Assembly (NCBI RefSeq): GCF_013346665.1
Contig: NZ_JABVBB010000032.1
Location: forward strand, 62,001 to 126,000
Origin: Sulfitobacter maritimus
GTDB taxonomy: Bacteria; Pseudomonadota; Alphaproteobacteria; Rhodobacterales; Rhodobacteraceae
DNA: 64,000 bases
Reading direction: 5' to 3'
Below are positions 1 through 7,109 of this stretch, piece after piece; the stretch's first letter is position 1, and the number at the start of each line of letters is the position of its first letter. A program made the translations under genes and the position numbers. The notes beneath the pieces were generated by a model. The model saw only the letters and a list, made by a program, of their open reading frames with translations, had not been told where the DNA came from and did no database searches.

Positions 1-38
1 TTGACGCGGGCATATCCGATCCGGGGCATGGGTAATCC

Positions 39-154
39 GTCACATTAGGGTGGCTGACACCCTGATACTGTCACAAACGCTGATGCGCCATTCATATGTG
101 ACACTCAGGCCCGTCACATCCGAACGTTACCTACGGGTGTGCCCAAAAGTGACA
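39..154. repeat. Cluster of GTCACA boxes, possible recombinase site
   Basis: Five copies of GTCACA or its complement lie at about 39, 70, 97 (inverted), 113 and 149. Positions 96-102 and 113-119 form a perfect 7-bp inverted repeat (ATGTGAC and GTCACAT, 10 bp apart), and CCGTCACAT occurs twice (37-45, 111-119). No gene is visible in the first 277 bases. Arrays of short inverted and direct boxes next to a toxin-antitoxin pair resemble the resolution sites of Tn3-family transposons, which fits the Tn3-type ends at 1469 and 2710. This reading is inference; the boxes could equally bind a transcription factor. Confidence 0.35.
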
Positions 155-223
155 AGTCTGACCGGACTTCGGCTCGTCTGCCGGGACGACAATGATCACG
201 AAGGATGCAAGACCTCCCTGTTA

Positions 224-261
224 TTGACTTGTCCACATATAGACTATATGTCTGTAAGTGG
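224..261 (+). promoter_or_regulatory. Promoter with palindromic operator for the TA operon
   Basis: TTGACT at 224-229 is a good -35 box and TATGTC at 247-252 lies 17 bp downstream. A perfect inverted repeat, ACATATAG-A-CTATATGT, spans 235-251 and covers the spacer and most of the -10 box. It is framed by CCAC (233-236) and GTGG (258-261). The antitoxin ATG follows at 278. A palindrome over the promoter of a toxin-antitoxin operon is the usual arrangement for autorepression by the antitoxin. Confidence 0.6.
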
Positions 262-277
262 ATGAAGGGGGCTCGAT

Positions 278-793
278 ATGCAGATTGCAAATTTTTCAAA
301 CACTTCGGTTTCCCCCGAGGTTGTGCAATTTCATACCATCTCCCGAGTAGATCGGGAGCGGACAAGCGCGCCGGGCTTGCGCGCCTTCCGGGAAATCGCT
401 GATCGGTTTGACCTGAGCGAAGCGGATCGTATCGCCATCTTGGGTGATCCGGGCCGCTCTACCTATCATCAATGGATGAAGAAGGCGCGTGAACATCAGC
501 CGTTGACCCTGCCTCTTGATACGCTGTTACGGATTTCGGCTATACTTGGTATCTACAAGGCGCTGACCATTCTGTTTGAAGATGAGCGTCAGGCGCTGGT
601 CTGGCTGAAGGGCCCCCACCAGGGCACTCTCTTCGCCGGCGCTTCGCCTATGGCCTATATGCTGGAAGGCGGGCACGATGGTCTCATGTCCGTGCGCCGG
701 TATCTTGATGCCTGGCGCGGCGGCAATATGGGGTTTGGGGCACCGGAGGGCAGCTTTGAGGTGGTCACCGAAGACGATCTTGTGTTTGCATGA
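278..793 (+). CDS. Xre/MbcA/ParS-type antitoxin (DUF2384)
   Basis: A 171-aa protein that most likely binds DNA and neutralises the RES toxin encoded just downstream. An N-terminal Xre-like helical region (about 40-110, with the typical Y-x-x-W near a conserved R) is followed by the toxin-binding antitoxin domain, recognisable by the segment around 125-155 (FAGASPMAYMLEGGHDGL, then VRRYLDAWRGG). This is the signature end of the MbcA/ParS/Xre family. The ATG at 278 is preceded by a purine-rich AAGGGGG. The stop overlaps the toxin start (ATGA), so the genes are translationally coupled. The palindrome at 235-251 suggests autoregulation. The family call is firm; partner specificity is inferred from the arrangement. 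Confidence 0.85.
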   Translation: MQIANFSNTSVSPEVVQFHTISRVDRERTSAPGLRAFREIADRFDLSEADRIAILGDPGRSTYHQWMKKAREHQPLTLPLDTLLRISAILGIYKALTILFEDERQALVWLKGPHQGTLFAGASPMAYMLEGGHDGLMSVRRYLDAWRGGNMGFGAPEGSFEVVTEDDLVFA

Positions 794-1464
794 AAATTAC
801 AGACTACGCGATCTCGCCCGCACCTGCGGGCACAACACGCCTTATCCCCTCACGGTTTCCGCCGATCCCCGCCTTTGACGCGGTCACCACCCCCGACGAC
901 CTTGAGGCCGTCATGGAACTGGAAGGCTGGACAAACGACCGCCTCGTAAGCCCACGGCTCGCGCGCCTGCCCCGCGCGGAATGGGTGTATGGCGTCCCAA
1001 ATGCCAGCGTCGTCATGGCGGCGTTTCTGCACGGATCGCCCGGCGGTCTGCGGTTTTCTGATGCGAGCCTCGGGGCGTGGTATGGCTCGACCCATCCTAA
1101 CACCGCGCTGCTGGAGATTGCCAATGGACTGCGCAAGGAGATCGCGCTGAGCGCCTTGACGCAGAAATCCGAGACGTATCGCCAATATAAGGCGGACCTT
1201 GATGGAGACTATGTCGACATTTTCGGAGCGCATCCGGAATATCATGATCCCGACGATGCGAGTTACCTTGTAGCGCAGGCTTTCGGACGACGCGTCCGGG
1301 ATGAAGGCACGCGGGCTGGTATCCGCTATGAAAGCGTGCGTCACGCCGGACATGAAAACTGGGTCTGCTTTCGCGCGCCCCTTATCCAGAATTTGACGCA
1401 GGCGAAACACTTCAGGATCGAAGTGCCCCGAACCGGTCGTGTGGTTGTGCGCCAGATCTCCTGA
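790..1464 (+). CDS. RES-domain toxin (NAD+-degrading family)
   Basis: A 224-aa RES-domain protein. Characterised members (MbcT, and the RES toxin of Pseudomonas putida) deplete NAD+ in the cytoplasm when the antitoxin is lost. The sequence shows an early conserved arginine in TTRLIPSRFPP (about 15-26), the WYGS...TALLE block (about 97-110) that forms part of the active site, and a C-terminal VRHAGHENWVCFRAP segment typical of the domain. The start overlaps the antitoxin stop by four bases. The TGA stop (1462-1464) lies only a few bases before the Tn3-type inverted repeat at 1469, so the mobile element ends exactly at the toxin gene. Length is normal for the family, so it looks intact. Confidence 0.87.
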   Translation: MKITDYAISPAPAGTTRLIPSRFPPIPAFDAVTTPDDLEAVMELEGWTNDRLVSPRLARLPRAEWVYGVPNASVVMAAFLHGSPGGLRFSDASLGAWYGSTHPNTALLEIANGLRKEIALSALTQKSETYRQYKADLDGDYVDIFGAHPEYHDPDDASYLVAQAFGRRVRDEGTRAGIRYESVRHAGHENWVCFRAPLIQNLTQAKHFRIEVPRTGRVVVRQIS

Positions 1465-1468
1465 TCAA

Positions 1469-1506
1469 GGGGTCTGCTCCGGCTCAGTGCTAAATCCTAC
1501 GTTAAG
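1469..1506 (+). repeat. Tn3-type terminal inverted repeat, left
   Basis: 38 bp; begins GGGGTCTGCTCCGGCTCAG and ends CCTACGTTAAG. It matches the inverted copy at 2673-2710 at 36 of 38 positions by eye. Confidence 0.8.
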
Positions 1507-1606
1507 CAAAACCGGTCGTTCCTTCTCGATGCAGCGAACGGCAGTTCAGAGCCCGATGTAACGAATGCTGCGCGATGCACAAAGGTCTGCTAAGACACTC
1601 GGCACA

Positions 1607-2413
1607 TTAAACTGCTTGACCTGAAAATACGACACTCGGCATACGCAACTTGTAAACTCCATCCGAGAGATACGGTGCAGTCACCTCATCGACTTCATTT
1701 CGAATTGCGTTCTGCACATCGGGTTCTTGACGTTCCAACATAAGAGGCACGCGAACACCGAATTTCATGAAGAAGTCGAAAAAGCTGGGACCCGGAGCAT
1801 ACAGAACATTCTCGACAATCTCCGCTTTGATGTCAGTGAACCCCGTGCGTTCCATCATTTCAGAAACGTGGGCCTCATCGGACAAAAGATATGCATTTGG
1901 TGCAGGGTCCGCACGCGACATATCTGCTTGCCGTCCTAAAACGTCGAACAAGAGCCGGTAGAGTTCCGAACGGTCAGGTCCGAGCCATTGGCTAAACACA
2001 AATCTTCCATTTGGCTTGAGAACACGGCGGGCCTCGGACATTGCCTGTTCAGGGTCGGTTACATGGAACAGAACGATATTGCTCAGGACAGCGTCAAACG
2101 TTTCGTCCGGTGCAGGCAAATCTTCGATGTCAGCGATAGAGAAATTGATGTCGGGAAACTGCACTCTTGCTTGCGCAACCATTCCTTCCGAAAAATCGAT
2201 GCCTTCAGCGTCAGCGCCAAGAAGTTTGGCGTTAGCTGCGACAAACCCGGGGCCGCAGCCTGCGTCCAACACCTTTGCGCCAGGAAAAAGTCTTGCATGG
2301 TCCAGCAACTTCGGAATGGTTTGAAGTGTTACACGTGCAGTGGCGTCACCATACAGCCGTGCCCGTGCTGACCATCCCTCGCGCTCGCCTTCTCTGAATG
2401 CAGAAAAATCCAT
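1607..2413 (-). CDS. Class I SAM-dependent methyltransferase (UbiE-like)
   Basis: A 268-aa methyltransferase; the acceptor cannot be told from sequence. The SAM-binding motif I is clear (VLDAGCGPGFVA, about 52-63), followed by the acidic post-I residue in AEGIDFSEGM, motif II in IADIEDLPAPDETFDAVLS, and the post-II VLFHVTDPEQAMSEARRVLKPNG. The ATG at 2413 is chosen because GGGAGAGG lies five bases before it; the frame stays open to 2557 but the added residues look non-coding. It is the only gene inside the Tn3-type element, so it is passenger cargo. UbiE-like enzymes of this kind methylate quinones, sterols or small toxic molecules, including some antibiotics and metalloids. Confidence 0.8.
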   Translation of the reverse strand: MDFSAFREGEREGWSARARLYGDATARVTLQTIPKLLDHARLFPGAKVLDAGCGPGFVAANAKLLGADAEGIDFSEGMVAQARVQFPDINFSIADIEDLPAPDETFDAVLSNIVLFHVTDPEQAMSEARRVLKPNGRFVFSQWLGPDRSELYRLLFDVLGRQADMSRADPAPNAYLLSDEAHVSEMMERTGFTDIKAEIVENVLYAPGPSFFDFFMKFGVRVPLMLERQEPDVQNAIRNEVDEVTAPYLSDGVYKLRMPSVVFSGQAV

Positions 2414-2551
2414 GATGCCTCTCCCAACCTGGCAGAAGCCAATACAGTTTATTGTTGGCAGGCAACTCTCAAACGGACCTTGGTCAGTTTGGAATGAAGG
2501 TCTTCTTAGTCCGCACTGTGTGATTTTATGCGCAGCGCAGCGAATGGCGGC

Positions 2552-2575
2552 TTTCACAAACGCAGGTTTGTGAAA
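2552..2575. promoter_or_regulatory. Perfect inverted repeat upstream of the methyltransferase
   Basis: TTTCACAAAC-GCAG-GTTTGTGAAA has 10-bp arms and a 4-bp centre. It lies 139 bp upstream of the methyltransferase ATG and inside the Tn3-type element. No T-run follows on either strand, so an operator is more likely than a terminator. Confidence 0.45.
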
Positions 2576-2672
2576 CGGATGTAAAATAGGCTCTCAGATA
2601 GCGCAGTCGTGCATCTCAGCTCATGTCTCAATGTAAATTCCGCAAAGGGTGCTAGCGTCAGGGAAAATCTTT

Positions 2673-2710
2673 CTTAGCGTAGGATTTTGCACTGAGCCGG
2701 AGCAGACCCC
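2673..2710 (-). repeat. Tn3-type terminal inverted repeat, right
   Basis: Read on the minus strand it begins GGGGTCTGCTCCGGCTCAG and ends CCTACGCTAAG, the canonical Tn3-family inner end. One further C (2711) extends the C-run outward. Confidence 0.8.
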
Positions 2711-2737
2711 CTTGATAAGGACTTGCAAAATAGTGTT

Positions 2738-2755
2738 TGACTGATCGATCAGTCA
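2738..2755. promoter_or_regulatory. Palindromic TetR-type operator
   Basis: TGACTGATCGATCAGTCA is a perfect 18-bp palindrome. It overlaps a -35-like TTGACT (2737-2742) and lies 17 bp before the ATG of the TetR gene. The size and position fit autorepression by the TetR protein, which would also control the downstream transporter operon. The Tn3-type element ends only 27 bp upstream, so the promoter sits right at the element border. Confidence 0.7.
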
Positions 2756-2772
2756 GTGTTTAGCCTGAGGCC

Positions 2773-3405
2773 ATGAGAGATGTGGTTCATAAATCTGTCG
2801 AAGGCCTCACTCCTGCCTTGCGTAATATTCTTGCTTCTGCGGAGGTCGAGTTTGCCGAGGCCGGTTTTGAAGGGGCAGGAATGAAGGCAATCGCAGTGCG
2901 CGCGGGGGTCAGCCAGGGCCTACTTCATTATCACTTTGGCAATAAAGAACATCTTTATGCTGAAGTGATCCGACACCGGTCGAAGAAGATCAATGATAGT
3001 AGGTTGGTTTTACTAGATCAGGTTGATCTTCATGCGCCGAATGCACTGGCGCAGGTGTTTGATGCACTATTCCGGCCGACCCTCGGGGTGGAAGGGGGTG
3101 GTAAAGCTTATGCACGGATTTTTGCTGGCTTGATTGTCGGTCATGCGCGCGATCAATCGCTGGTGCAGGAATGCTATGACCCTACGGCTGAGCGTTTCAT
3201 AGATGCCATGTGCCAGTGTGGGCTTGATCGAGGTCGCGCCGGGATGACCTATCAATTCGCGCTTGGAGTGCTCGCATCGGTCATCTCGCGCGATGGTCGT
3301 ATCGAGCGGCTGATGGGGCACGAGGAGGCTCTTAATACTGACGACTTGATAGCCGCGCTCGTGTCATTCGTGATCGGTGGCACCCGTGAGGGCTGTAGAC
3401 CTTAA
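2773..3405 (+). CDS. TetR/AcrR-family repressor of the TRAP/BKACE operon
   Basis: A 210-aa regulator. The N-terminal helix-turn-helix is clear (about 24-66: FAEAGFEGAGMKAIAVRAGVS then QGLLHYHFGNKEHLYAEV). The remainder is the variable ligand-binding and dimerisation domain. It is the first gene of a tight same-strand series (28 bp to dctP, then overlaps), and a perfect 18-bp palindrome lies just upstream, so it probably represses itself and the cluster until the imported compound or a CoA derivative of it binds. The ligand cannot be predicted from sequence. The ATG at 2773 has only a weak TGAGG ribosome site. Family assignment is firm; the regulon is inferred. Confidence 0.85.
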   Translation: MRDVVHKSVEGLTPALRNILASAEVEFAEAGFEGAGMKAIAVRAGVSQGLLHYHFGNKEHLYAEVIRHRSKKINDSRLVLLDQVDLHAPNALAQVFDALFRPTLGVEGGGKAYARIFAGLIVGHARDQSLVQECYDPTAERFIDAMCQCGLDRGRAGMTYQFALGVLASVISRDGRIERLMGHEEALNTDDLIAALVSFVIGGTREGCRP

Positions 3406-3433
3406 ATTGTATTGCTAACTGGGAGGAACGGTA

Positions 3434-4492
3434 GTGTTTAACAAGAAATTGGTAACGGTAGCGACAGCGCTTGCTTGTGTTGGGTCGTTGGTCAAAGCAG
3501 AAGACTTCTCAGCTATGGTGGCTGCCGGCCATCCTAGTGTGTTCCGATGGGTCAAGATGTTGGATGAGGCTTTCGCGCCGACGGTGCAAAGCAGTCTCGA
3601 AGGCAGCGGCCATAGTATAAGTTTTGACGGACAGTATGGCGGCGCTATCGCCAAGGTCGGAGATGAGTTGGAAACTGTCGAAGCGGGCTTGGCCGAAATT
3701 GGGCTATGCCAATCGCTGTTCGACCCGGCTAAGCTCGCGGTGCAAAATGTAACCTACTATACGCCCTTCGTGAGTGCGGATCCAAGGCAGGTTTCTGAGC
3801 TCATGGATAAGCTCCACCGTGAAGATGAGCGAATGAGGGCGGCCTATGAAGAGAACGGCGTCGTGTATCTGGGAGCGCCAATCGGGATTGACGATTATTT
3901 GTTAATGACGGACTTCCCGGTAGAAACAATTGCCGATCTTGAAGGGCGTAAAATCGCAGCGCCGGGGCCTGCGATCAATTGGCTCACGGGGACCGGTGCG
4001 GTCGGCGTAGCGGGCAATCTCACTACCTACTACAATGAGCTTAAAACTGGCGTATACGATGGGGTGATTGTTTTTGCTTCAGCTGCGCTGCCCAGCAAAC
4101 TTTATGAAGTTGCTCCCTATATCACGAACGTTGGGCTTGGCGCTCAATACGCCGGGTCGCTTTGCGCAAACCAGGACTGGTATGATGGGCTTCCGCAAGA
4201 AGTGAAGGCCGCGCTGGTCACCGGCGCAGACGCCGCGCGTGATTGGTATTTGACCGAACTCGAAAAGGCAGTCGATAGTTCACTCGCTACCATGAGCGAA
4301 AATGGGGCATCCCTTTCAGACGCTTCGGCTGAGATGCGCCAGGAATGGGCTGCGGGTATGGATAATGCAGCCAAGGAATGGGCTGAAAGCTTGGATGCGC
4401 AAGGCAAACCCGGTTCGGATATCCTTAAGCTCTACATGCAGACGATGCGTGAAGCCGGCGCGACTCCGTTGCGTGATTGGGACGCAGAATGA
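3434..4492 (+). CDS. dctP: TRAP transporter substrate-binding protein DctP
   Basis: A 352-aa periplasmic binding protein that captures the solute for the DctQ-DctM permease encoded next. The first 22 residues form a signal peptide ending near VKAED. Body features fit the DctP family: YGGAIAKVGDELETVEAGLAEIG near 70-95, then LEGRKIAAPGP and the AVGV...ELKTGVYDGVI block (about 170-220), which holds the ligand-binding arginine/aromatic region. Most family members bind carboxylates; the neighbouring beta-keto acid enzyme fits an organic acid. The GTG start at 3434 is chosen because GGGAGGAA lies at the right distance. The stop overlaps dctQ by four bases. Confidence 0.88.
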   Translation: MFNKKLVTVATALACVGSLVKAEDFSAMVAAGHPSVFRWVKMLDEAFAPTVQSSLEGSGHSISFDGQYGGAIAKVGDELETVEAGLAEIGLCQSLFDPAKLAVQNVTYYTPFVSADPRQVSELMDKLHREDERMRAAYEENGVVYLGAPIGIDDYLLMTDFPVETIADLEGRKIAAPGPAINWLTGTGAVGVAGNLTTYYNELKTGVYDGVIVFASAALPSKLYEVAPYITNVGLGAQYAGSLCANQDWYDGLPQEVKAALVTGADAARDWYLTELEKAVDSSLATMSENGASLSDASAEMRQEWAAGMDNAAKEWAESLDAQGKPGSDILKLYMQTMREAGATPLRDWDAE

Positions 4493-5019
4493 CACAGGCG
4501 GCCCAGACAGAAGGGGGGGCACGCAAGCCCCGCCTGCTGATCGCACTAGATGTGGTCACGCAAGCCAGTAACGTGGTTGGTTCATTGCTAATCCTCGGGC
4601 TGGTAGCACTGATCACAGCGGATGTCGTGGGCCGCAATGTTTGGGGAGCGCCGATCGCAGGCGTTCCACAAATCGTATCACTGTCGATCGTTGTAATTGT
4701 CTTTCTCCAAGCGCCACAGGCGTTAAAGGCCGGCCGGATGACACGTAGTGACGGTGTGATCGATTTGTTGCACCGCCGTCTGCCTCGACTAGCGCGAGGA
4801 CTAGAGACCATCTTCGACCTTACGGGTATCGCGGTAATGAGCGCAATTCTCTATTCACATTGGCCGATGCTGATACGGTCATGGGAGCGTGGGGATTTTG
4901 TAGGCGCGGTTGGAGACTTTACCGCTCCAACCTGGCCAATCAAGGCGATGTTAGCACTGGGCTCCGTCCTGTTATCACTTCAATTCGCCGCCAGAATTTT
5001 GCGTAGGTATTCCAAATGA
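4489..5019 (+). CDS. dctQ: TRAP transporter small permease DctQ
   Basis: A 176-aa inner-membrane protein with four hydrophobic segments (about 20-45, 53-75, 98-120, 145-165), the normal layout of the small TRAP subunit. The motif ADVVGRNVWGAPIAGVPQIV is characteristic of DctQ. It works with DctM to drive sodium- or proton-coupled uptake of the ligand delivered by DctP. The ATG at 4489 overlaps the dctP stop (ATGA); an in-frame ATG at 4477 lies inside dctP and is less likely. The end overlaps dctM by four bases, which implies translational coupling along the operon. Confidence 0.87.
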   Translation: MTQAAQTEGGARKPRLLIALDVVTQASNVVGSLLILGLVALITADVVGRNVWGAPIAGVPQIVSLSIVVIVFLQAPQALKAGRMTRSDGVIDLLHRRLPRLARGLETIFDLTGIAVMSAILYSHWPMLIRSWERGDFVGAVGDFTAPTWPIKAMLALGSVLLSLQFAARILRRYSK

Positions 5020-6320
5020 CCCCTTTTGATATTGGCCTTTTGGCGCTCGCACTAATGGGTCTACTTGTCTTTCTCGGCATGTATGTTCCGATCGCATTAA
5101 TAGCATGTTCTTTCGCCGGCGTTTGGGCGATCAAGGGCTCCGCTCTGATGGCATCCAAAATGCTGGGCTTAGCAGCGAATGACGCGATCTCTTCCTATTT
5201 TTTCGGGGTTGTGCCGGTCTTCGTCTTAATGGGCTTTGTCGTCAGTGAAAGCGGTATGGGGCGCGACGCCTTTGACGTGGCGAACGCGGCTTTTCGTCGA
5301 ATCCGCGGCGGCCTTGGTATCGGCACCATCGTTGCCAATACTATTTTTGCCGCAATCACCGGTATTTCAATCGCTTCCGCAGCGGTCTTTACGAAAATTG
5401 CCGTCCCAGAGCTTCGCCGCCATGGATACACGTCACGTTTCTCGGTGGGGTTGGTAGCTGGCTCCTCTGTGTTGGGCATGTTGATCCCGCCGAGTTTACT
5501 GTTGATCCTATATGGCTTGCTTACCGAACAAAGCATCGGCGATCTCTTTTTGGCCGGTCTTGGGCCGGGGTTGCTGCTAGCACTTATTTTCGTCGCAGGG
5601 ACGGTTGGTATGGCAATCTTTGCACCGCGCTTCGTGGGCAGCAACCTTAGCCAAAGCGAAGAAGCGCTCAGCAGGACCGAAATCCTAGCCAAAGGACTGC
5701 CAATTACAGCTCTGATCGCTCTGGTTTTGGGGGGCATTTATGCAGGCTTTTTCACTCCTGTAGAGGCTGGCGCCATCGGTACTGCAGGCGCGTTGCTGAT
5801 TGGCTTCGCAAAACGCACCCTAAACCTGCGCAGTCTGTGGAGGATACTTGTCGAGACTGGTCTGGTCACGGCCTCGGTCTGCTTTTTGATCATCGCGGCG
5901 CAGATGTATTCACGGATGCTTTCTTTTTCAGGTTTGCCGTCAAGCTTTGGCGCGTTGGTCGCACAAGCCGACTTAGGGTTCTTGGCGCTAATCATGCTCT
6001 ATTGCCTTGTGGTCGTCCTGTTCGGAATGATCCTCGATTCATCCTCGATAATGCTGATCCTCGTGCCATTGATGCTGCCGATCCTACAACCGATGGGCGT
6101 CGATCTGATTTGGTTTGGTATCGTAACTGTTATTGCCATTGAAATCGGCCTTCTTACCCCGCCGTTCGGCATATCTGTTTATGTGATCAAATCGACGCTC
6201 AACGATCCCTCGATCAAACTTGCGGACATTTTCATCGGCGCTGCCCCATTTGCGATAATGATGCTGGTTTGTCTGGCTGTTGTCATCGCCTTTCCCGCCC
6301 TCACCACCTTTCTGCTGTAA
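5016..6320 (+). CDS. dctM: TRAP transporter large permease DctM
   Basis: A 434-aa polytopic inner-membrane protein, the ion-coupled transport subunit. It shows about a dozen hydrophobic stretches and the conserved DctM elements: LVFLGMYVPIALIA at the start, VVPVFVLMGFVVSESG, the GSSVLGMLIPPSLLLILYG loop near 155, and LTPPFGISVYVIKS near 385, repeating the PP-containing hairpin seen in each half of the fold. Length matches the family. The ATG overlaps the dctQ stop. The cyclase-family gene follows after nine bases, so transporter and enzymes appear to be one transcript. Confidence 0.9.
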   Translation: MTPFDIGLLALALMGLLVFLGMYVPIALIACSFAGVWAIKGSALMASKMLGLAANDAISSYFFGVVPVFVLMGFVVSESGMGRDAFDVANAAFRRIRGGLGIGTIVANTIFAAITGISIASAAVFTKIAVPELRRHGYTSRFSVGLVAGSSVLGMLIPPSLLLILYGLLTEQSIGDLFLAGLGPGLLLALIFVAGTVGMAIFAPRFVGSNLSQSEEALSRTEILAKGLPITALIALVLGGIYAGFFTPVEAGAIGTAGALLIGFAKRTLNLRSLWRILVETGLVTASVCFLIIAAQMYSRMLSFSGLPSSFGALVAQADLGFLALIMLYCLVVVLFGMILDSSSIMLILVPLMLPILQPMGVDLIWFGIVTVIAIEIGLLTPPFGISVYVIKSTLNDPSIKLADIFIGAAPFAIMMLVCLAVVIAFPALTTFLL

Positions 6321-6329
6321 GGAGCTCTC

Positions 6330-7106
6330 ATGCCTAGACGTTTCGTCGATCTTTCCGTTGCCTTAGAAGCGGATATCCAGTCCGACCCTGACATTATGCT
6401 TCCTCAGATAGAATATCTGGACCACCAGCAGACAGCCGGTCAAATCGCTGGGTTCTTTGAGGGTCTCCAACATGAAGAGTTGCCGGGGGGGGAAGGTTGG
6501 GCAGTGGAGCGCCTAAACATCGCGACACATAACGGCACTCATCTTGATGCGCCCTACCACCATCACTCCACTATGAATAACGGTGAGCGGGCGATTACCA
6601 TTGACGAGGTGCCTCTGGAGTGGTGCTTTGGCGCCGGGGTGAAACTAGATTTCCGTCATTTTGAGGACGGCTACATTGTTCAGCCCGAAGACGTCGACGC
6701 GGAGCTGGCACGAATTGGGCATGTAATACAGCCGCTCGATATCGTGCTGGTAAATACCTCTGCAGGCGCACGCTACGGCCATCCAGACTATCTTGGGCGT
6801 GGCTGTGGCATGGGGCGCGAAGCAACCTTGCATCTGCTTCGGCAAGGCGTGCGACTGACTGGCACCGACGCCTGGAGCTGGGATGCTCCTTTCTCAATTA
6901 CTGCCAAACGCTATGCGAAAGATGGAGACCCGTCGATCATTTGGGAGGGCCATCGGGCCAGTATGGAGATCGGCTATTGTCATATCGAAAAGCTGGCCAA
7001 TCTGGACCAGCTTCCCGGACATGGTTTTCTCGTGTCCTGTTTTCCGTTCAAAATTAAAGCCGCCTCAGCCGGGTTCACCCGCGCCGTGGCGATATTCGAG
7101 GAGTGA
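6330..7106 (+). CDS. Cyclase-family metal hydrolase (kynurenine formamidase-like)
   Basis: A 258-aa member of the cyclase family (PF04199), metal-dependent hydrolases that include kynurenine formamidase and isatin hydrolase. The metal site HNGTHLDAPYHH (H67, H71, D73, H77) is intact and the second conserved block appears as GTDAWSWDAPF near 177. The ribosome site AAGGAG sits five bases before the ATG. In this operon it probably hydrolyses an amide or lactone-like bond in the imported compound before the BKACE step. Its precise substrate is unknown; members of this family are too diverse for transfer by similarity. Confidence 0.8.
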   Translation: MPRRFVDLSVALEADIQSDPDIMLPQIEYLDHQQTAGQIAGFFEGLQHEELPGGEGWAVERLNIATHNGTHLDAPYHHHSTMNNGERAITIDEVPLEWCFGAGVKLDFRHFEDGYIVQPEDVDAELARIGHVIQPLDIVLVNTSAGARYGHPDYLGRGCGMGREATLHLLRQGVRLTGTDAWSWDAPFSITAKRYAKDGDPSIIWEGHRASMEIGYCHIEKLANLDQLPGHGFLVSCFPFKIKAASAGFTRAVAIFEE

Positions 7107-7109
7107 AAC

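Larger units (their letters stand above)
1469..2710. mobile_element. Non-autonomous Tn3-type element with methyltransferase cargo
   Basis: The left end (1469-1506) and the inverted right end (2673-2710) are 38-bp inverted repeats starting GGGGTCTGCTCCGG and finishing CGTTAAG (left) or CGCTAAG (right). They differ at two positions. A 38-bp repeat beginning GGGG and ending CGCTAAG is the hallmark of Tn3-family transposons. The 1.24-kb interior holds one methyltransferase gene and no transposase, so it could move only with TnpA supplied in trans. The flanks do not form a 5-bp direct repeat: the left flank is ATCAA and the right flank, after an extra C, is TTGAT, which is its complement. Inverted symmetry therefore continues outside the ends. 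Confidence 0.75.

Noticed and set aside
1469-2710. A complete transposon with its own transposase
   Set aside because: No transposase or resolvase frame exists between the ends; only the methyltransferase.
5195-5737. A 180-codon minus-strand frame opposite dctM
   Set aside because: Antisense shadow of a conserved membrane protein; no recognisable motif.
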